Part shown: positions 8,265 to 16,886 of the stretch, piece after piece
Layout of the letters: each line of letters opens with the position of its first letter
Position numbering within the stretch: the first letter of the stretch is position 1
From: Cognatishimia sp. F0-27
GTDB lineage: Bacteria; Pseudomonadota; Alphaproteobacteria; Rhodobacterales; Rhodobacteraceae
Direction: 5' to 3'
Length of the DNA: 64,000 nt
Assembly: GCF_020667845.1 (NCBI RefSeq)
Contig: NZ_JAFMPQ010000002.1
Location: forward strand, 124,001 to 188,000
Translations under genes and position numbers: made by a program
Notes under the pieces: model-generated
Databases searched by the model: none
The model's input: only the letters and a program-made list of their open reading frames with translations
What the model was told of the DNA's origin: nothing

Positions 8265-9662
8265 ATGCATGAGGCCATAGGGGGCCAGTCATCGGCATGC
8301 CGCGCGGCGGACGAAGCCGCAAATTCAGCGGCCCGGGCGTTCTGGTCCTGGTCCAAAACAACGCGGGCAGAGCGCGTCGACTTGCTGCGGTCCATGGCAG
8401 ACATTCTGGAGCAGGAGCGCCCGACACTTGTTGAAATCGCCGCGCTGGAGGTTGGCGCGGCACCGCAGTGGACGGATTTCAATATCGCGGTCGCCAAGAA
8501 AATCCTGCTTCAAGCCTGTGATCTCGTGCCGCTCCTCGATGACCAGACGGTGGACCATCCCGACGGGCGTCGCTCGATCGTGAGACGTCAGGCCGTTGGA
8601 GTCGTTCTCGGGTTCGTGCCTTGGAACGCGCCCGTCGCACTTGCCGCGCGCGCGATGGCGGCGCCCGTCGCTTGTGGCAATTCGGTCGTTCTGAAAGCCT
8701 CCGAGCATTGCCCGAGAACCCATCAATTGATTGTCGACCTCTTCACCCGGGCCGGGCTCCCGAAGGATGTCGTCACCGTGGTGACCAATGGCCCTGACGA
8801 GAGTTTCGACGTGGCGCGTGCGCTCATCCGCCATCCAACCATCCGCAGGATCAACTTTACCGGCTCGACACGGGTTGGGCAGATGGTTGCGATCGAGGCG
8901 GCGCAGGTTCTGAAGCGCTGTCTGCTTGAACTCAGTGGCAAGGCGCCGCTCATCGTGCTCGACGATGCCGATCTCGATCTTGCCGCCGCGGCGGCCATGA
9001 CGGGCGCGTTTTTCAACCAGGGCCAGGTTTGCATGTCGACAGAGCGGATCATCGTGCTCGACGCCGTGGCCGATGCCTTTGTGGACAAGCTGGTTTCCAA
9101 GACCCGCGCGTTGCATGCCGCCGATCCCCGCGACGAAACCGCCCCGCTCGGCCGGCTCGTCAACGAAGAAGCGGCCCGCCGCGTCTCCGGCCTGATCGAC
9201 GACGCCGTCGCGCTCGGGGCAACCCTGCGGATGGGCGGGGAAGTCTCCGGGGCTGTGATGCAACCTGCCGTGCTTGATCACATCACGCCCAACATGCGCA
9301 TCTATCTCGAGGAAAGCTTCGGGCCCGTTGCATCGGTCATTCGGGTTCGGGATGTCGAGGAGGCGATCTCGGTTGCCAACGATACAGAATTCGGTCTGGC
9401 CTCTGCTGTGTTCAGCCGGGATCCCGACCGATGCGCAGCAGTCGCGGACCGGCTTGAAACCGGTATCTGCCAGATCAACGGGCCGACCGTCTTCGATGAT
9501 CCTACGATGCCGTTCGGTGGCATGAAATCCAGCGGATATGGCCGGTTCGGAGGGACGGCCGCGCTGGATGAATTCACCGAAATCCGCTGGCTTTCGCAGC
9601 ACAACGATCTTCAGGCCAATGACGTCGAAGAATTGCTCAACCTTGGGAGGAAAGAAGCATGA
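8265..9662 (+). CDS. NAD(P)-dependent aldehyde dehydrogenase, vanillin/aromatic-aldehyde type
   Basis: This aldehyde dehydrogenase superfamily member oxidises an aldehyde to its acid. The catalytic Glu is in LELSGKAPL and the nucleophilic Cys in FNQGQVCMS. FTGSTRVG marks the cofactor fold and EESFGPV the C-terminal core. SGKAPL in place of the commoner GGKNP, and NGPTVFDDPTMPFGG near the end, resemble salicylaldehyde/vanillin dehydrogenases. The start is uncertain: ATG at 8265 (465 aa) is used here, but an in-frame TTG at 8238 follows a GGGGGAA sequence and is possible. The stop overlaps the next ATG as ATGA. It is the first gene of the operon facing the AraC regulator. The substrate is inferred. 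Confidence 0.88.
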   Translation: MHEAIGGQSSACRAADEAANSAARAFWSWSKTTRAERVDLLRSMADILEQERPTLVEIAALEVGAAPQWTDFNIAVAKKILLQACDLVPLLDDQTVDHPDGRRSIVRRQAVGVVLGFVPWNAPVALAARAMAAPVACGNSVVLKASEHCPRTHQLIVDLFTRAGLPKDVVTVVTNGPDESFDVARALIRHPTIRRINFTGSTRVGQMVAIEAAQVLKRCLLELSGKAPLIVLDDADLDLAAAAAMTGAFFNQGQVCMSTERIIVLDAVADAFVDKLVSKTRALHAADPRDETAPLGRLVNEEAARRVSGLIDDAVALGATLRMGGEVSGAVMQPAVLDHITPNMRIYLEESFGPVASVIRVRDVEEAISVANDTEFGLASAVFSRDPDRCAAVADRLETGICQINGPTVFDDPTMPFGGMKSSGYGRFGGTAALDEFTEIRWLSQHNDLQANDVEELLNLGRKEA

Positions 9663-10870
9663 TGATGAAACGTAGAACCGCGTTGACGCTTGGGGCAGCC
9701 GCCGCCGCGAGCCTTGCCGCGCCGCGCCTTGCGCTCGCGCAATCCGATGTGGTCAAGATCGGGGCAGTCGCACCGAAAACCGGCCCCCTCGCGGGTGGTG
9801 CAACCGTGACGCAATGGCCGAACGTGGCGCTTTGGGCCAATCAGGTGAATGCCAAAGGCGGCCTGATGGTTGATGGCGGTCAGAAGATGGTCGAGGTCAT
9901 CGAATATGACGATCAGACCAATCCCGGCGAAACGATCAAGGCGGTTCAGCGTCTGGCAACGCAGGACAACGCCGATTTCATCATTGCCCCCTACGGTACC
10001 GGCTTCAACATCGCGGCTGCGCCGCTGTTCGATCGCTACAAATATCCGCAGCTTGCCGTCTCCGCGATCACGGATCAAATCGAAGACCTGTCCAGCAAGT
10101 TCAACGGCATGTTCTTTTTGCTTGGCTCCACGACGGCCTTTGTGAGCGGCGTTGTCGACGTGCTGAAGGGGATGCAAAATGCCGGCACGCTGACCGGCAA
10201 CAAGATCGCCATGGTCAATGTGGCCGACGCCTTCGGCATCGAATTGGCCGCCGCCGCCAGACCGTTGTTTGAGGCCGCTGGCTTCGACATTGTCTACGAC
10301 ACCTCGTATCCGCTGGGCACGCAGGATCTGTCGCCCGTCATGAAAGCGGCGAAAGCCGCGCAGCCAAACGCGTTTGTGGCATGGTCCTATCCGCCGGACA
10401 CGTTCGGGCTGACCGAACAGGCGATCATCGAAGACCTTCAGGTGGAGGCCTATTACACCGCCGTTGCAACCTGTTTCCCGGCCTTCGGCAACCGCTTCGG
10501 GGCGGCCGCAAACGGCATTCTTGGTGCCGGCGGTTCGAACCCGGACGACGAAAAGTTCAAGGCCTATGCCGCCGCGCATATGGATGTGACCGGCAGCGCC
10601 CCGGATGGCTGGGCCTCTGCCACGACCTATGCATCGCTGCAGATCCTGGAGCAGTCCATTGCCGCTGTCGGCCTCGACCGCGAAGGCGTGACCGAACACG
10701 TCAAAGCCACGACATTTGACACTGTGCTCGGTGACATGAGCTTCAACGCCAACAATTTCAACGAGCGGTTCTGGACCGTCGGTCAGTGGCAAGACGGCGT
10801 CTATCAGGGCGTCGGCGAGACCGGACGCGAGGGCGCGAAAGCCGTGCAACTGAAGCAAGGCTGGGCGTAA
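9659..10870 (+). CDS. ABC importer substrate-binding protein, LivK-like
   Basis: This periplasmic binding protein of the branched-chain amino acid (type I fold, Peripla_BP_6) class has 403 aa. It starts MMMKRRTALTLGAAAAAS, a twin-arginine-like signal, with processing near LALAQ. The mature part opens with VKIGAVAPKTGPLAGG, the classic ligand-binding start. GGGAGGAAAG precedes the ATG. Although the family is named after leucine, many members bind aromatic acids or other carboxylates. The surrounding aldehyde and alcohol dehydrogenases argue for an aromatic or phenylpropanoid ligand here. A strong hairpin follows the stop. Confidence 0.9.
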   Translation: MMMKRRTALTLGAAAAASLAAPRLALAQSDVVKIGAVAPKTGPLAGGATVTQWPNVALWANQVNAKGGLMVDGGQKMVEVIEYDDQTNPGETIKAVQRLATQDNADFIIAPYGTGFNIAAAPLFDRYKYPQLAVSAITDQIEDLSSKFNGMFFLLGSTTAFVSGVVDVLKGMQNAGTLTGNKIAMVNVADAFGIELAAAARPLFEAAGFDIVYDTSYPLGTQDLSPVMKAAKAAQPNAFVAWSYPPDTFGLTEQAIIEDLQVEAYYTAVATCFPAFGNRFGAAANGILGAGGSNPDDEKFKAYAAAHMDVTGSAPDGWASATTYASLQILEQSIAAVGLDREGVTEHVKATTFDTVLGDMSFNANNFNERFWTVGQWQDGVYQGVGETGREGAKAVQLKQGWA

Positions 10871-10882
10871 AACCTTGGAACA

Positions 10883-10908
10883 TGGCCCCGGCCTTCGGGC
10901 TGGGGCCA
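10883..10908 (+). terminator. Intercistronic hairpin after the binding-protein gene
   Basis: TGGCCCCGGCC, a TTCG tetraloop and GGCTGGGGCCA form an 11-bp stem with one G-U pair. No T-run follows, so it is more likely an mRNA-stabilising or partial-attenuation structure that raises binding-protein output relative to the permease genes than a full terminator. Confidence 0.65.
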
Positions 10909-10927
10909 GATGAAGGGCAGAATTTCA

Positions 10928-11794
10928 ATGGACATCGTCATTATCGGGCTCCTCCTCGGCGGCACCTACGCGCTGATCGCCATGGGGCTGAACCTGCAAT
11001 ACGGCGTGGCGCGGATCATGAATCTTGCCAATGGCGAAATGCTGGTGGCCGGTGGCTTCACCGCGTTCTGGTTCTATACCGCCGGAAACATCAGCCCGCT
11101 TCTGACGATCTTTATCGTTGCGCCGGTGGCCTTTGCTGCGAATTGGCTGATCTACAGGATCATGCTGGAACCGCTGGTGCGCCGTGCCAAAAGCCGGGGC
11201 CAGCTTGAAGTCGACAGCATTCTGGCCACGTTCGGGATGTCCTTTATCGCCGTGGGACTCATGCTGGCCTTTTTCGGCGGCGATTACTTCAACTATTCCT
11301 TCCTTGCCGTGCCGGTGACGATCATGGGCGATACCTATGCCCAGAACCGGGTTGTGGCGTTTCTTGCGGCTGTTGTCATCTGCGCCATTCTTTATGCCTG
11401 GATCACCTATTCGCGGACCGGTCTGTCACTTCGTGCAATCGCCGTGTCGCCGGAAAGCGCGCGCTTGGCGGGCATCAACGTGCGCCAGCGCGCGGCGATC
11501 GCCTTTGCTTTGGGCGGTGCCATCACTGCGGTGGGTGGCGCGCTCATTTCGTCATTCTTGACCCTGGATGCGTCCGCGGGCGTCGCCTTCACGCTGAAAG
11601 CGCTGATCATCGTCATCATGGGCGGGGTCGGCGATGTGCGTGGCACGATCATTGCAGCGCTGCTCCTGGGCGTGGTGGAAACGCTTGTCGCCTCGTTGAT
11701 CGATCCGGGGCTGACGCTGGCCGCGGCCTATACGTTGTTCATCCTCGTCCTGTTGTTCAGACCGCAGGGCCTGTTCGGAAGAAAACCGACATGA
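10928..11794 (+). CDS. ABC importer inner-membrane permease, LivH-like
   Basis: This polytopic permease starts MDIVIIGLLLGGTYALIAM, followed by GLNLQYGVARIMNLANGEM, the signature opening of LivH proteins. It is about 288 aa, the usual family length, with eight or so hydrophobic segments and the conserved GGVGDVRGTIIAALLLG segment near the end. An in-frame ATG at 10910 would add six residues, but the family start matches 10928. It would form the translocation channel with the LivM-like protein. Its stop overlaps the next start (ATGA). Confidence 0.9.
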   Translation: MDIVIIGLLLGGTYALIAMGLNLQYGVARIMNLANGEMLVAGGFTAFWFYTAGNISPLLTIFIVAPVAFAANWLIYRIMLEPLVRRAKSRGQLEVDSILATFGMSFIAVGLMLAFFGGDYFNYSFLAVPVTIMGDTYAQNRVVAFLAAVVICAILYAWITYSRTGLSLRAIAVSPESARLAGINVRQRAAIAFALGGAITAVGGALISSFLTLDASAGVAFTLKALIIVIMGGVGDVRGTIIAALLLGVVETLVASLIDPGLTLAAAYTLFILVLLFRPQGLFGRKPT

Positions 11795-12726
11795 TTGCCG
11801 GCAAGGAACTTCAAGGCGTCATCGTTGCAACGATCCTGCTGCTGATTGCCGGGGCGTTGCCGTATTACGGATCCGACTATCTTCTGTCGCTCGGCATCAC
11901 GATCGCGATGTTCACGGTGCTGGCCACATCATGGGCGCTGTTTTCCGGGCCCACACATTACATCTCGCTCGCCACGGCAGCATTCTTCGGTCTGGGAACC
12001 TATACGGCCGGATTGGGTATCGAAACGCTGCCATTCTGGGTGCTGATTGGGCTGGCAGGCGTTCTGGGCGCGGGTCTGGCCGCGCTTGTGGGTCTGGCAA
12101 CCCTGCGCTTGTCAGGGGTCTATTTCGTGATTTTCACCCTTGGACTGGCTGAACTCGTCCGGCAGGTCATCACCTGGGGGCAGAACATGACCGGCCAGAA
12201 AGGCCTGTATGTCCTGACGGATTTTACCGAAGCCAACCTCTATCAGATGCTTGTCGCGCTGGGCGCGGCGGTCTTTCTTGTCGGTTGGCTGATCAATCGC
12301 TCGCGACTGGGCTTTGCGCTGCGCATCATCGGGGATGATGAGACCGTTGCGGCCCATTCCGGCATCAATACGGCGCTGGCCAAGGTGCTGCTCTTTATGG
12401 TCTCCGGCGCTGTCGCCGCCATGACCGGGGCGATCCTCGCACCGCGGTATGTCTATATCGAACCCGCGCTGGCCTTTACCCCCCTGCTGTCATTCCAGGT
12501 GGTGATCATGGCGCTTCTGGGCGGGGTGCACCGCCTTTGGGGGCCGATTGTGGGTGTCATCCCGTTTACGATCATCCTTGAGACGATATCGGCCAATTTC
12601 CCGAACCAGGTGACGCTGTTCATCGGGATCGTCTTCCTTGTCATCGTCTATTTCATTCCGCGCGGGTTTGCGGGGCTGATAGAACAGATGCGCGATTGGT
12701 CCCGAAGCCGGGAGGGGCTGACATGA
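11791..12726 (+). CDS. ABC importer inner-membrane permease, LivM-like
   Basis: The second permease subunit has 311 aa. Its hydrophobic segments and the motifs LRLSGVYFVIFTLGLAEL, GFALRIIGDDE and ALLGGVHRLWGPIVG are typical of LivM. The ATG lies in the last codon of the LivH-like gene and its stop overlaps the LivG start, both as ATGA. That indicates strict translational coupling of the membrane and ATPase subunits. Confidence 0.92.
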   Translation: MIAGKELQGVIVATILLLIAGALPYYGSDYLLSLGITIAMFTVLATSWALFSGPTHYISLATAAFFGLGTYTAGLGIETLPFWVLIGLAGVLGAGLAALVGLATLRLSGVYFVIFTLGLAELVRQVITWGQNMTGQKGLYVLTDFTEANLYQMLVALGAAVFLVGWLINRSRLGFALRIIGDDETVAAHSGINTALAKVLLFMVSGAVAAMTGAILAPRYVYIEPALAFTPLLSFQVVIMALLGGVHRLWGPIVGVIPFTIILETISANFPNQVTLFIGIVFLVIVYFIPRGFAGLIEQMRDWSRSREGLT

Positions 12727-13454
12727 GCGAAGCTGTCCTGTCCCTGCGCGGGGTCACCAAACGTTTTGGCGGTCTGATCGCGGTCAACACCATCGATTTC
12801 CAGGTGCGCCCGGGCCAGGTGGTCGGGCTGATCGGACCGAACGGCTCTGGCAAGTCGACGACCCTCAACTTGATCTCCGGAGCCCTGCCCCTGACCGAAG
12901 GCGAAATCCATCTGCGGGGCAGCACCATCAGCGGGCTGCGCGCCGACAAGATTGCCAGGCGCGGTATATCCCGCACGTTTCAGCTTGTGCGGCTTCTGCC
13001 GTCGATGACGGTGGAGCAGAATATCATTGCCGGTGCCGTGTTCGGCCATCGCCGTCGCTGGGGCGCCGAGGCCAGGCAGGAAGCGGCCCGGCTGGTGGAA
13101 CGGGTGGGCCTTGTTGGCAAAGGCAATATGGCCGTCGGACAGCTGACATATATCGATACCAAGCGGGTCGAGCTGGCGCGGGCGCTGGCCTCCGACCCGA
13201 CGGTGTTGCTCCTTGACGAGTGGCTTGCCGGGCTGAACCCCACGGAATTGCAGGTCGGGATCGATCTGATCCACTCGCTGCGCGACGAAGGCCGCACCAT
13301 TGTACTTGTGGAACATGTGATGGACGCCATCCGGTCGCTCTGCGACTACTGTGTGGTCATGTCTTCGGGCGCAAAAATCGCGGAAGGCACGCCGTCACAG
13401 GTGCTTTCAGATCCGGAAGTGATCCGGGCCTATCTGGGGGATGACGATGCTTGA
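12723..13454 (+). CDS. ABC importer ATPase, LivG-like
   Basis: This cytoplasmic ATPase subunit (243 aa) has Walker A GPNGSGKST at residues 38-46 and Walker B VLLLDEWLAGLNP. The usual family signature LSxGQ is replaced by QLTYIDTKRVELARAL. The downstream ARAL helix is intact, so the motif has diverged rather than been lost. Such variants may be a recognised subgroup, but I cannot check this. The ATG at 12723 overlaps the LivM stop. The frame extends further upstream, but this start gives the family length. It pairs with the LivF-like subunit whose gene overlaps its 3' end. Confidence 0.9.
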   Translation: MSEAVLSLRGVTKRFGGLIAVNTIDFQVRPGQVVGLIGPNGSGKSTTLNLISGALPLTEGEIHLRGSTISGLRADKIARRGISRTFQLVRLLPSMTVEQNIIAGAVFGHRRRWGAEARQEAARLVERVGLVGKGNMAVGQLTYIDTKRVELARALASDPTVLLLDEWLAGLNPTELQVGIDLIHSLRDEGRTIVLVEHVMDAIRSLCDYCVVMSSGAKIAEGTPSQVLSDPEVIRAYLGDDDA

Positions 13455-14598
13455 AATCCGTGATCTGAGCGTGGCCTACGGCAAACACCAGGCGTTGGAG
13501 GGCGCAACGCTGCGCGTCAACCCCGGCGAGATCGTCGTGATCCTCGGCGCAAACGGCGCAGGCAAATCGACGCTTCTCAAGGCGGTCTCGGGGATCTGCG
13601 AAGGCAAGGTGCGCGGCTCTGTCACTCTGGACGGGCACCAACTGGACAGTCTTCCCGCAGATCGCATTGTCGAGGAAGGCATCGCTCTTGTTCCAGAAGG
13701 TCGCGGCATCTTTGGGGATCTGACCGTCGAGGAAAACCTGAAACTGGGTGCCTATCCCGAACGGGCCAAGGGGGACGAACAGGCCAACCTCGATCGTGTT
13801 TTTGCGCTGTTTCCCAAGTTGATCGAACGCCGAAGACAGGTCGCGCGCACCATGTCCGGGGGGGAGCAGCAGATGGTCGCCATTGGTCGCGCCATGATGT
13901 CCTCACCGCAAATCCTGACTCTGGACGAACCGTCGCTGGGTCTCTCGCCGCTGCTTTGCAAGGAATTGTTCCAGAATTTGAAGCAGGTTCGCGCGCTTGG
14001 GATTGGCATTCTGATGGTCGAGCAGAATGCCAAGCAAAGCCTTGCCATTGCCGATCGGGGGTACTTGCTGGAAAACACTCGGATCGTTCATGAAGGTGAG
14101 GCGAAAGCGCTGATGACGGATCCCGCGGTGCAGGCCGCCTATCTCGGTGGCGGCGGCGCAGCAGCGCCTGCGACGCATAGCCCGCCGCCGTCATCGGAAA
14201 AGGAGACGCTCACCAAGGTGACTGTGCGCCCGCCGTCGCGCAGGCGGCAATCGGCGGATGTGCTTGTCGGGATGGATCTGAGCGATCTTGTTGCGAAGGC
14301 CGGCGAGACGGCGAAATCGGCGCCCAAGGTCAAGGCCGCTCCGATGGCCGCGGCGGAGGCGCGACAAGACGATATCAAGGCGATGCTCAAGGAGTTTGAA
14401 ATCGCCGCTGCGCGGGCCGGTCAGTCCAGACCGCTGCCCGACTACACCCCGGTCGCGCGCTCCGCATCACCCGCCGCACCCGCTGCCTCTGCCTCGACCG
14501 GGTCGAGCGACGACGCGCCAGTCACCATCGAAGTCTACCGCGCCCCTCGCGTTGAAGTGTACCGCCGCCGCACCAACGGCGATTTTGAAAGGGATTGA
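13441..14598 (+). CDS. ABC importer ATPase, LivF-like, with long C-terminal extension
   Basis: Residues 1-238 are a complete LivF-type ATPase: Walker A GANGAGKST (about 36-44), signature MSGGEQQ (138-144), Walker B ILTLDEPS (158-165), ending at the usual QAAYLGG. A further 147 residues follow without a break, which is unusual since the family normally ends near 235-240. The tail has a Pro/Ser linker, a short amphipathic helix (DDIKAMLKEFEIAAARAG), an Ala/Pro/Ser-rich low-complexity stretch and a doublet of EVYRAPR/EVYRRR near the end. The start may be ATG 13441 or 13447; both overlap livG. The tail may be a docking or regulatory element, which is inference. Confidence 0.9.
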   Translation: MTMLEIRDLSVAYGKHQALEGATLRVNPGEIVVILGANGAGKSTLLKAVSGICEGKVRGSVTLDGHQLDSLPADRIVEEGIALVPEGRGIFGDLTVEENLKLGAYPERAKGDEQANLDRVFALFPKLIERRRQVARTMSGGEQQMVAIGRAMMSSPQILTLDEPSLGLSPLLCKELFQNLKQVRALGIGILMVEQNAKQSLAIADRGYLLENTRIVHEGEAKALMTDPAVQAAYLGGGGAAAPATHSPPPSSEKETLTKVTVRPPSRRRQSADVLVGMDLSDLVAKAGETAKSAPKVKAAPMAAAEARQDDIKAMLKEFEIAAARAGQSRPLPDYTPVARSASPAAPAASASTGSSDDAPVTIEVYRAPRVEVYRRRTNGDFERD

Positions 14599-14602
14599 GC
14601 CA

Positions 14603-16075
14603 ATGCTAGATCACTCTGGCCCGCATACCCTCAAGGGCATGTATATCAACGGTCAGTGGGTTACGCCCGCAGGCACTTTCGACGACCAGAACCCGTCAGA
14701 CGGATCTGTCTGGGCCAAGGCGCCCGATGGGGGTGCCGCCGAGGCGCGGACGGCGATTGAAGCGGCCCAGAACGCCTTTCCAGCGTGGTCCGGTCTGATG
14801 TTTCAGGACCGCGCGCAATACATGCTGAAGATCGCCGACATCATCGCGCGGCGACAGGTCGATTACGCAACCGCCAATCAAGGCGAGGCAGGCGGCTGGT
14901 TCGGGAAGGGCATGTTCGAGGCGGGCTACGCCGTCGAGGTGTTCCGGGCGGCGGCGGCCATGTGCTACCAGAGCATCGGTGAAATCCTGCCGTCCGAACA
15001 TGGCAAGCTCTCGACGGCGCAGCGTGTGCCAATGGGCGTCGTGTCTGTGATCTCGCCATGGAACATGCCCTGTATCCTGACCGCACGCGGCTTTGCCTTT
15101 CCAATGGCCGCCGGCAACACCATCGTTTTGAAACCGTCAGAGGATACGCCTTATTGCGGGGGCCTGTTCTTTGCGGAAGTGCTCGAAGAGGCCGGTGTCC
15201 CGGCCGGTGTGTTCAACGTCGTGACGTCGAGCCGCAACCGGGTTGCCGAAATGGGCGACGAATTGGTCGAGAACCCCCTTGTGAAAGGCATCTCGTTCAC
15301 CGGATCCACGCCGGTTGGGCGTTCCATCGCGGCCAAGGCCGGGGCGCATCTGAAGAAGTGCTGCGTCGAGCTTGGCGGCAAGGACAGCCTGATTGTCCTT
15401 GAGGATGCGGATATGGATCGTGCAACGGCGTCCGCCAATTTCGGCGCCTTCATGCATCAGGGCCAAATATGCATGAGCGTGGAAAAGGTCCTGGTGCATG
15501 AAAGCATCTATCATGACTTCCTCGCAGGTCTGAAAGCGCGGACCTCCAGGCTGAAGATGGGCGACACGGGCGACAAGTCGAACGTCATCGGACCGCTCAT
15601 CAACGACCGCCAGGTGGCGCGCGTTGCAAGCCAGATCGAGGATGCGGTCAGCAAGGGCGCAACGGTCGAGATTGGTGGCGGCGTGCATGGACGTTTCGTG
15701 GAGCCGACGATTCTGACCAATGTCAATTCCGGCATGCAGGTCTGGCAGGAAGAGACCTTTGGGCCAGTGGTGGTGGTCGTGCCGTTCAGCACCGATGACG
15801 AGGCCATCGCGCTGAACAATGACACCGAATACGGGCTGTCGTCGGGGATCATCACGCGCAACGAGGCCAGAGCGTTGGAGATGTCCAAGCGGCTGGAAAC
15901 CGGCATGTGCCACGTGAATTGCTCATCAGTAAACGACGAGCCGCATGTGCCTTTCGGGGGGTCCAAAGCCTCTGGTGTCGGACGTCATGGCGGGCGCTGG
16001 TCGATGGAGACCTTCACCGAAACCCGCTGGATCACGCTGGATCGTGGTCATCGGCCCTATCCACCCGTGTTTTGA
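14603..16075 (+). CDS. NAD(P)-dependent aldehyde dehydrogenase, second copy in the operon
   Basis: This 490-aa aldehyde dehydrogenase has the catalytic Glu in CVELGGKDS, the nucleophile in FMHQGQICMS, PWNMPCILTARGFAF in the N-terminal core, and the ending PFGGSKASGVGRHGG. It resembles benzaldehyde/vanillin or coniferyl-aldehyde dehydrogenases more than fatty or betaine aldehyde enzymes. Only 4 nt separate it from the ATPase gene, and the SDR gene follows at 9 nt. A natural model is that the SDR makes an aldehyde from an alcohol and this enzyme oxidises it to the acid, with the first dehydrogenase acting on another aldehyde in the route. The start codon is the ATG at 14603; a longer frame upstream overlaps livF and is not used. 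Confidence 0.9.
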   Translation: MLDHSGPHTLKGMYINGQWVTPAGTFDDQNPSDGSVWAKAPDGGAAEARTAIEAAQNAFPAWSGLMFQDRAQYMLKIADIIARRQVDYATANQGEAGGWFGKGMFEAGYAVEVFRAAAAMCYQSIGEILPSEHGKLSTAQRVPMGVVSVISPWNMPCILTARGFAFPMAAGNTIVLKPSEDTPYCGGLFFAEVLEEAGVPAGVFNVVTSSRNRVAEMGDELVENPLVKGISFTGSTPVGRSIAAKAGAHLKKCCVELGGKDSLIVLEDADMDRATASANFGAFMHQGQICMSVEKVLVHESIYHDFLAGLKARTSRLKMGDTGDKSNVIGPLINDRQVARVASQIEDAVSKGATVEIGGGVHGRFVEPTILTNVNSGMQVWQEETFGPVVVVVPFSTDDEAIALNNDTEYGLSSGIITRNEARALEMSKRLETGMCHVNCSSVNDEPHVPFGGSKASGVGRHGGRWSMETFTETRWITLDRGHRPYPPVF

Positions 16076-16084
16076 GGAGCAGTC

Positions 16085-16873
16085 ATGCAAGACCTGCTGA
16101 AGGGCAAACGGATCGTTGTGACCGGATCGGCATCCGGTATCGGATGGGAGACGGCAAAAATCCTGACCGATCAGGGCGCGGAAGTCTTGGGGATCGACGT
16201 CAACAAGAACTTTGACCATGTCGAAGAGTTCTACCGCGCGGATCTATCCGACCCGCGCGCAATCGATGCGTTGATCGACGTGCTGCCGGACGGGATCGAC
16301 GGTCTGGTGAACAATGCAGGCTTGCCGCCGACGCGTCCGGCCGAGCAGCTTATCGCGATAAATCTGCTGGCTGTGAAACGGCTGACCTTGGGCCTCGTCC
16401 CGAAGCTGCGCGACAATGCCAGTATCGTCAACGTCGCTTCCCTTGCCGGGTTCGGTTGGCCACAGGCCGTAGAGGCCATCAGGGCGAGCGAAACGCTTGA
16501 TTTCGGGGGCATCAAGGACTTCATGCTCACCCACAACATCACCAACGAAGGCGGACGAAGCTACTTCTTTACCAAGGAAGCCCTGATCGTCTGGACCATG
16601 CAGAACCGATGGACATGGCGCAATCGCGGCATCCGCATCAACAGCGTCAGCCCGGGCCCGGTCAACACCCCGATCATTGGCGATTTCCTGGAGACCCTGG
16701 GTGCCCGGGCCGAGGAAGACGCCCGGGTGATGGATCGCCCCGGTGAAGCCGCCGACATCGCCCCGGTCATTGCCTTCATGCTCAGCGACCTGAGCCAATG
16801 GATACGCGGCACCAACATTCCCACGGACGGCGGCATGTCGTCCAACATCCTGTGCGAAATGCACGGGCTCTAG
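16085..16873 (+). CDS. Short-chain dehydrogenase, coniferyl-alcohol-dehydrogenase-like
   Basis: This NAD(P)-dependent SDR has 262 aa. Visible motifs are the nucleotide loop TGSASGIG (13-20), NNAG, the catalytic Ser in VNVASLAGFGWP, and the catalytic pair in YFFTKEALIVW (YxxxK). The run KEALIVW followed by PGPVNTPI closely matches, from memory, the coniferyl alcohol dehydrogenase CalA of Pseudomonas, which oxidises coniferyl alcohol to coniferyl aldehyde. The match to that subfamily, together with two aldehyde dehydrogenases, is the main basis for proposing a phenylpropanoid substrate. GAGGAG precedes the ATG. Confidence 0.85.
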   Translation: MQDLLKGKRIVVTGSASGIGWETAKILTDQGAEVLGIDVNKNFDHVEEFYRADLSDPRAIDALIDVLPDGIDGLVNNAGLPPTRPAEQLIAINLLAVKRLTLGLVPKLRDNASIVNVASLAGFGWPQAVEAIRASETLDFGGIKDFMLTHNITNEGGRSYFFTKEALIVWTMQNRWTWRNRGIRINSVSPGPVNTPIIGDFLETLGARAEEDARVMDRPGEAADIAPVIAFMLSDLSQWIRGTNIPTDGGMSSNILCEMHGL

Positions 16874-16886
16874 GAAAGGAACACCC

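Noticed and set aside
8325-9602. 425-codon minus-strand frame
   Set aside because: It lies wholly opposite an aldehyde dehydrogenase with complete catalytic motifs; its own translation has no domain.
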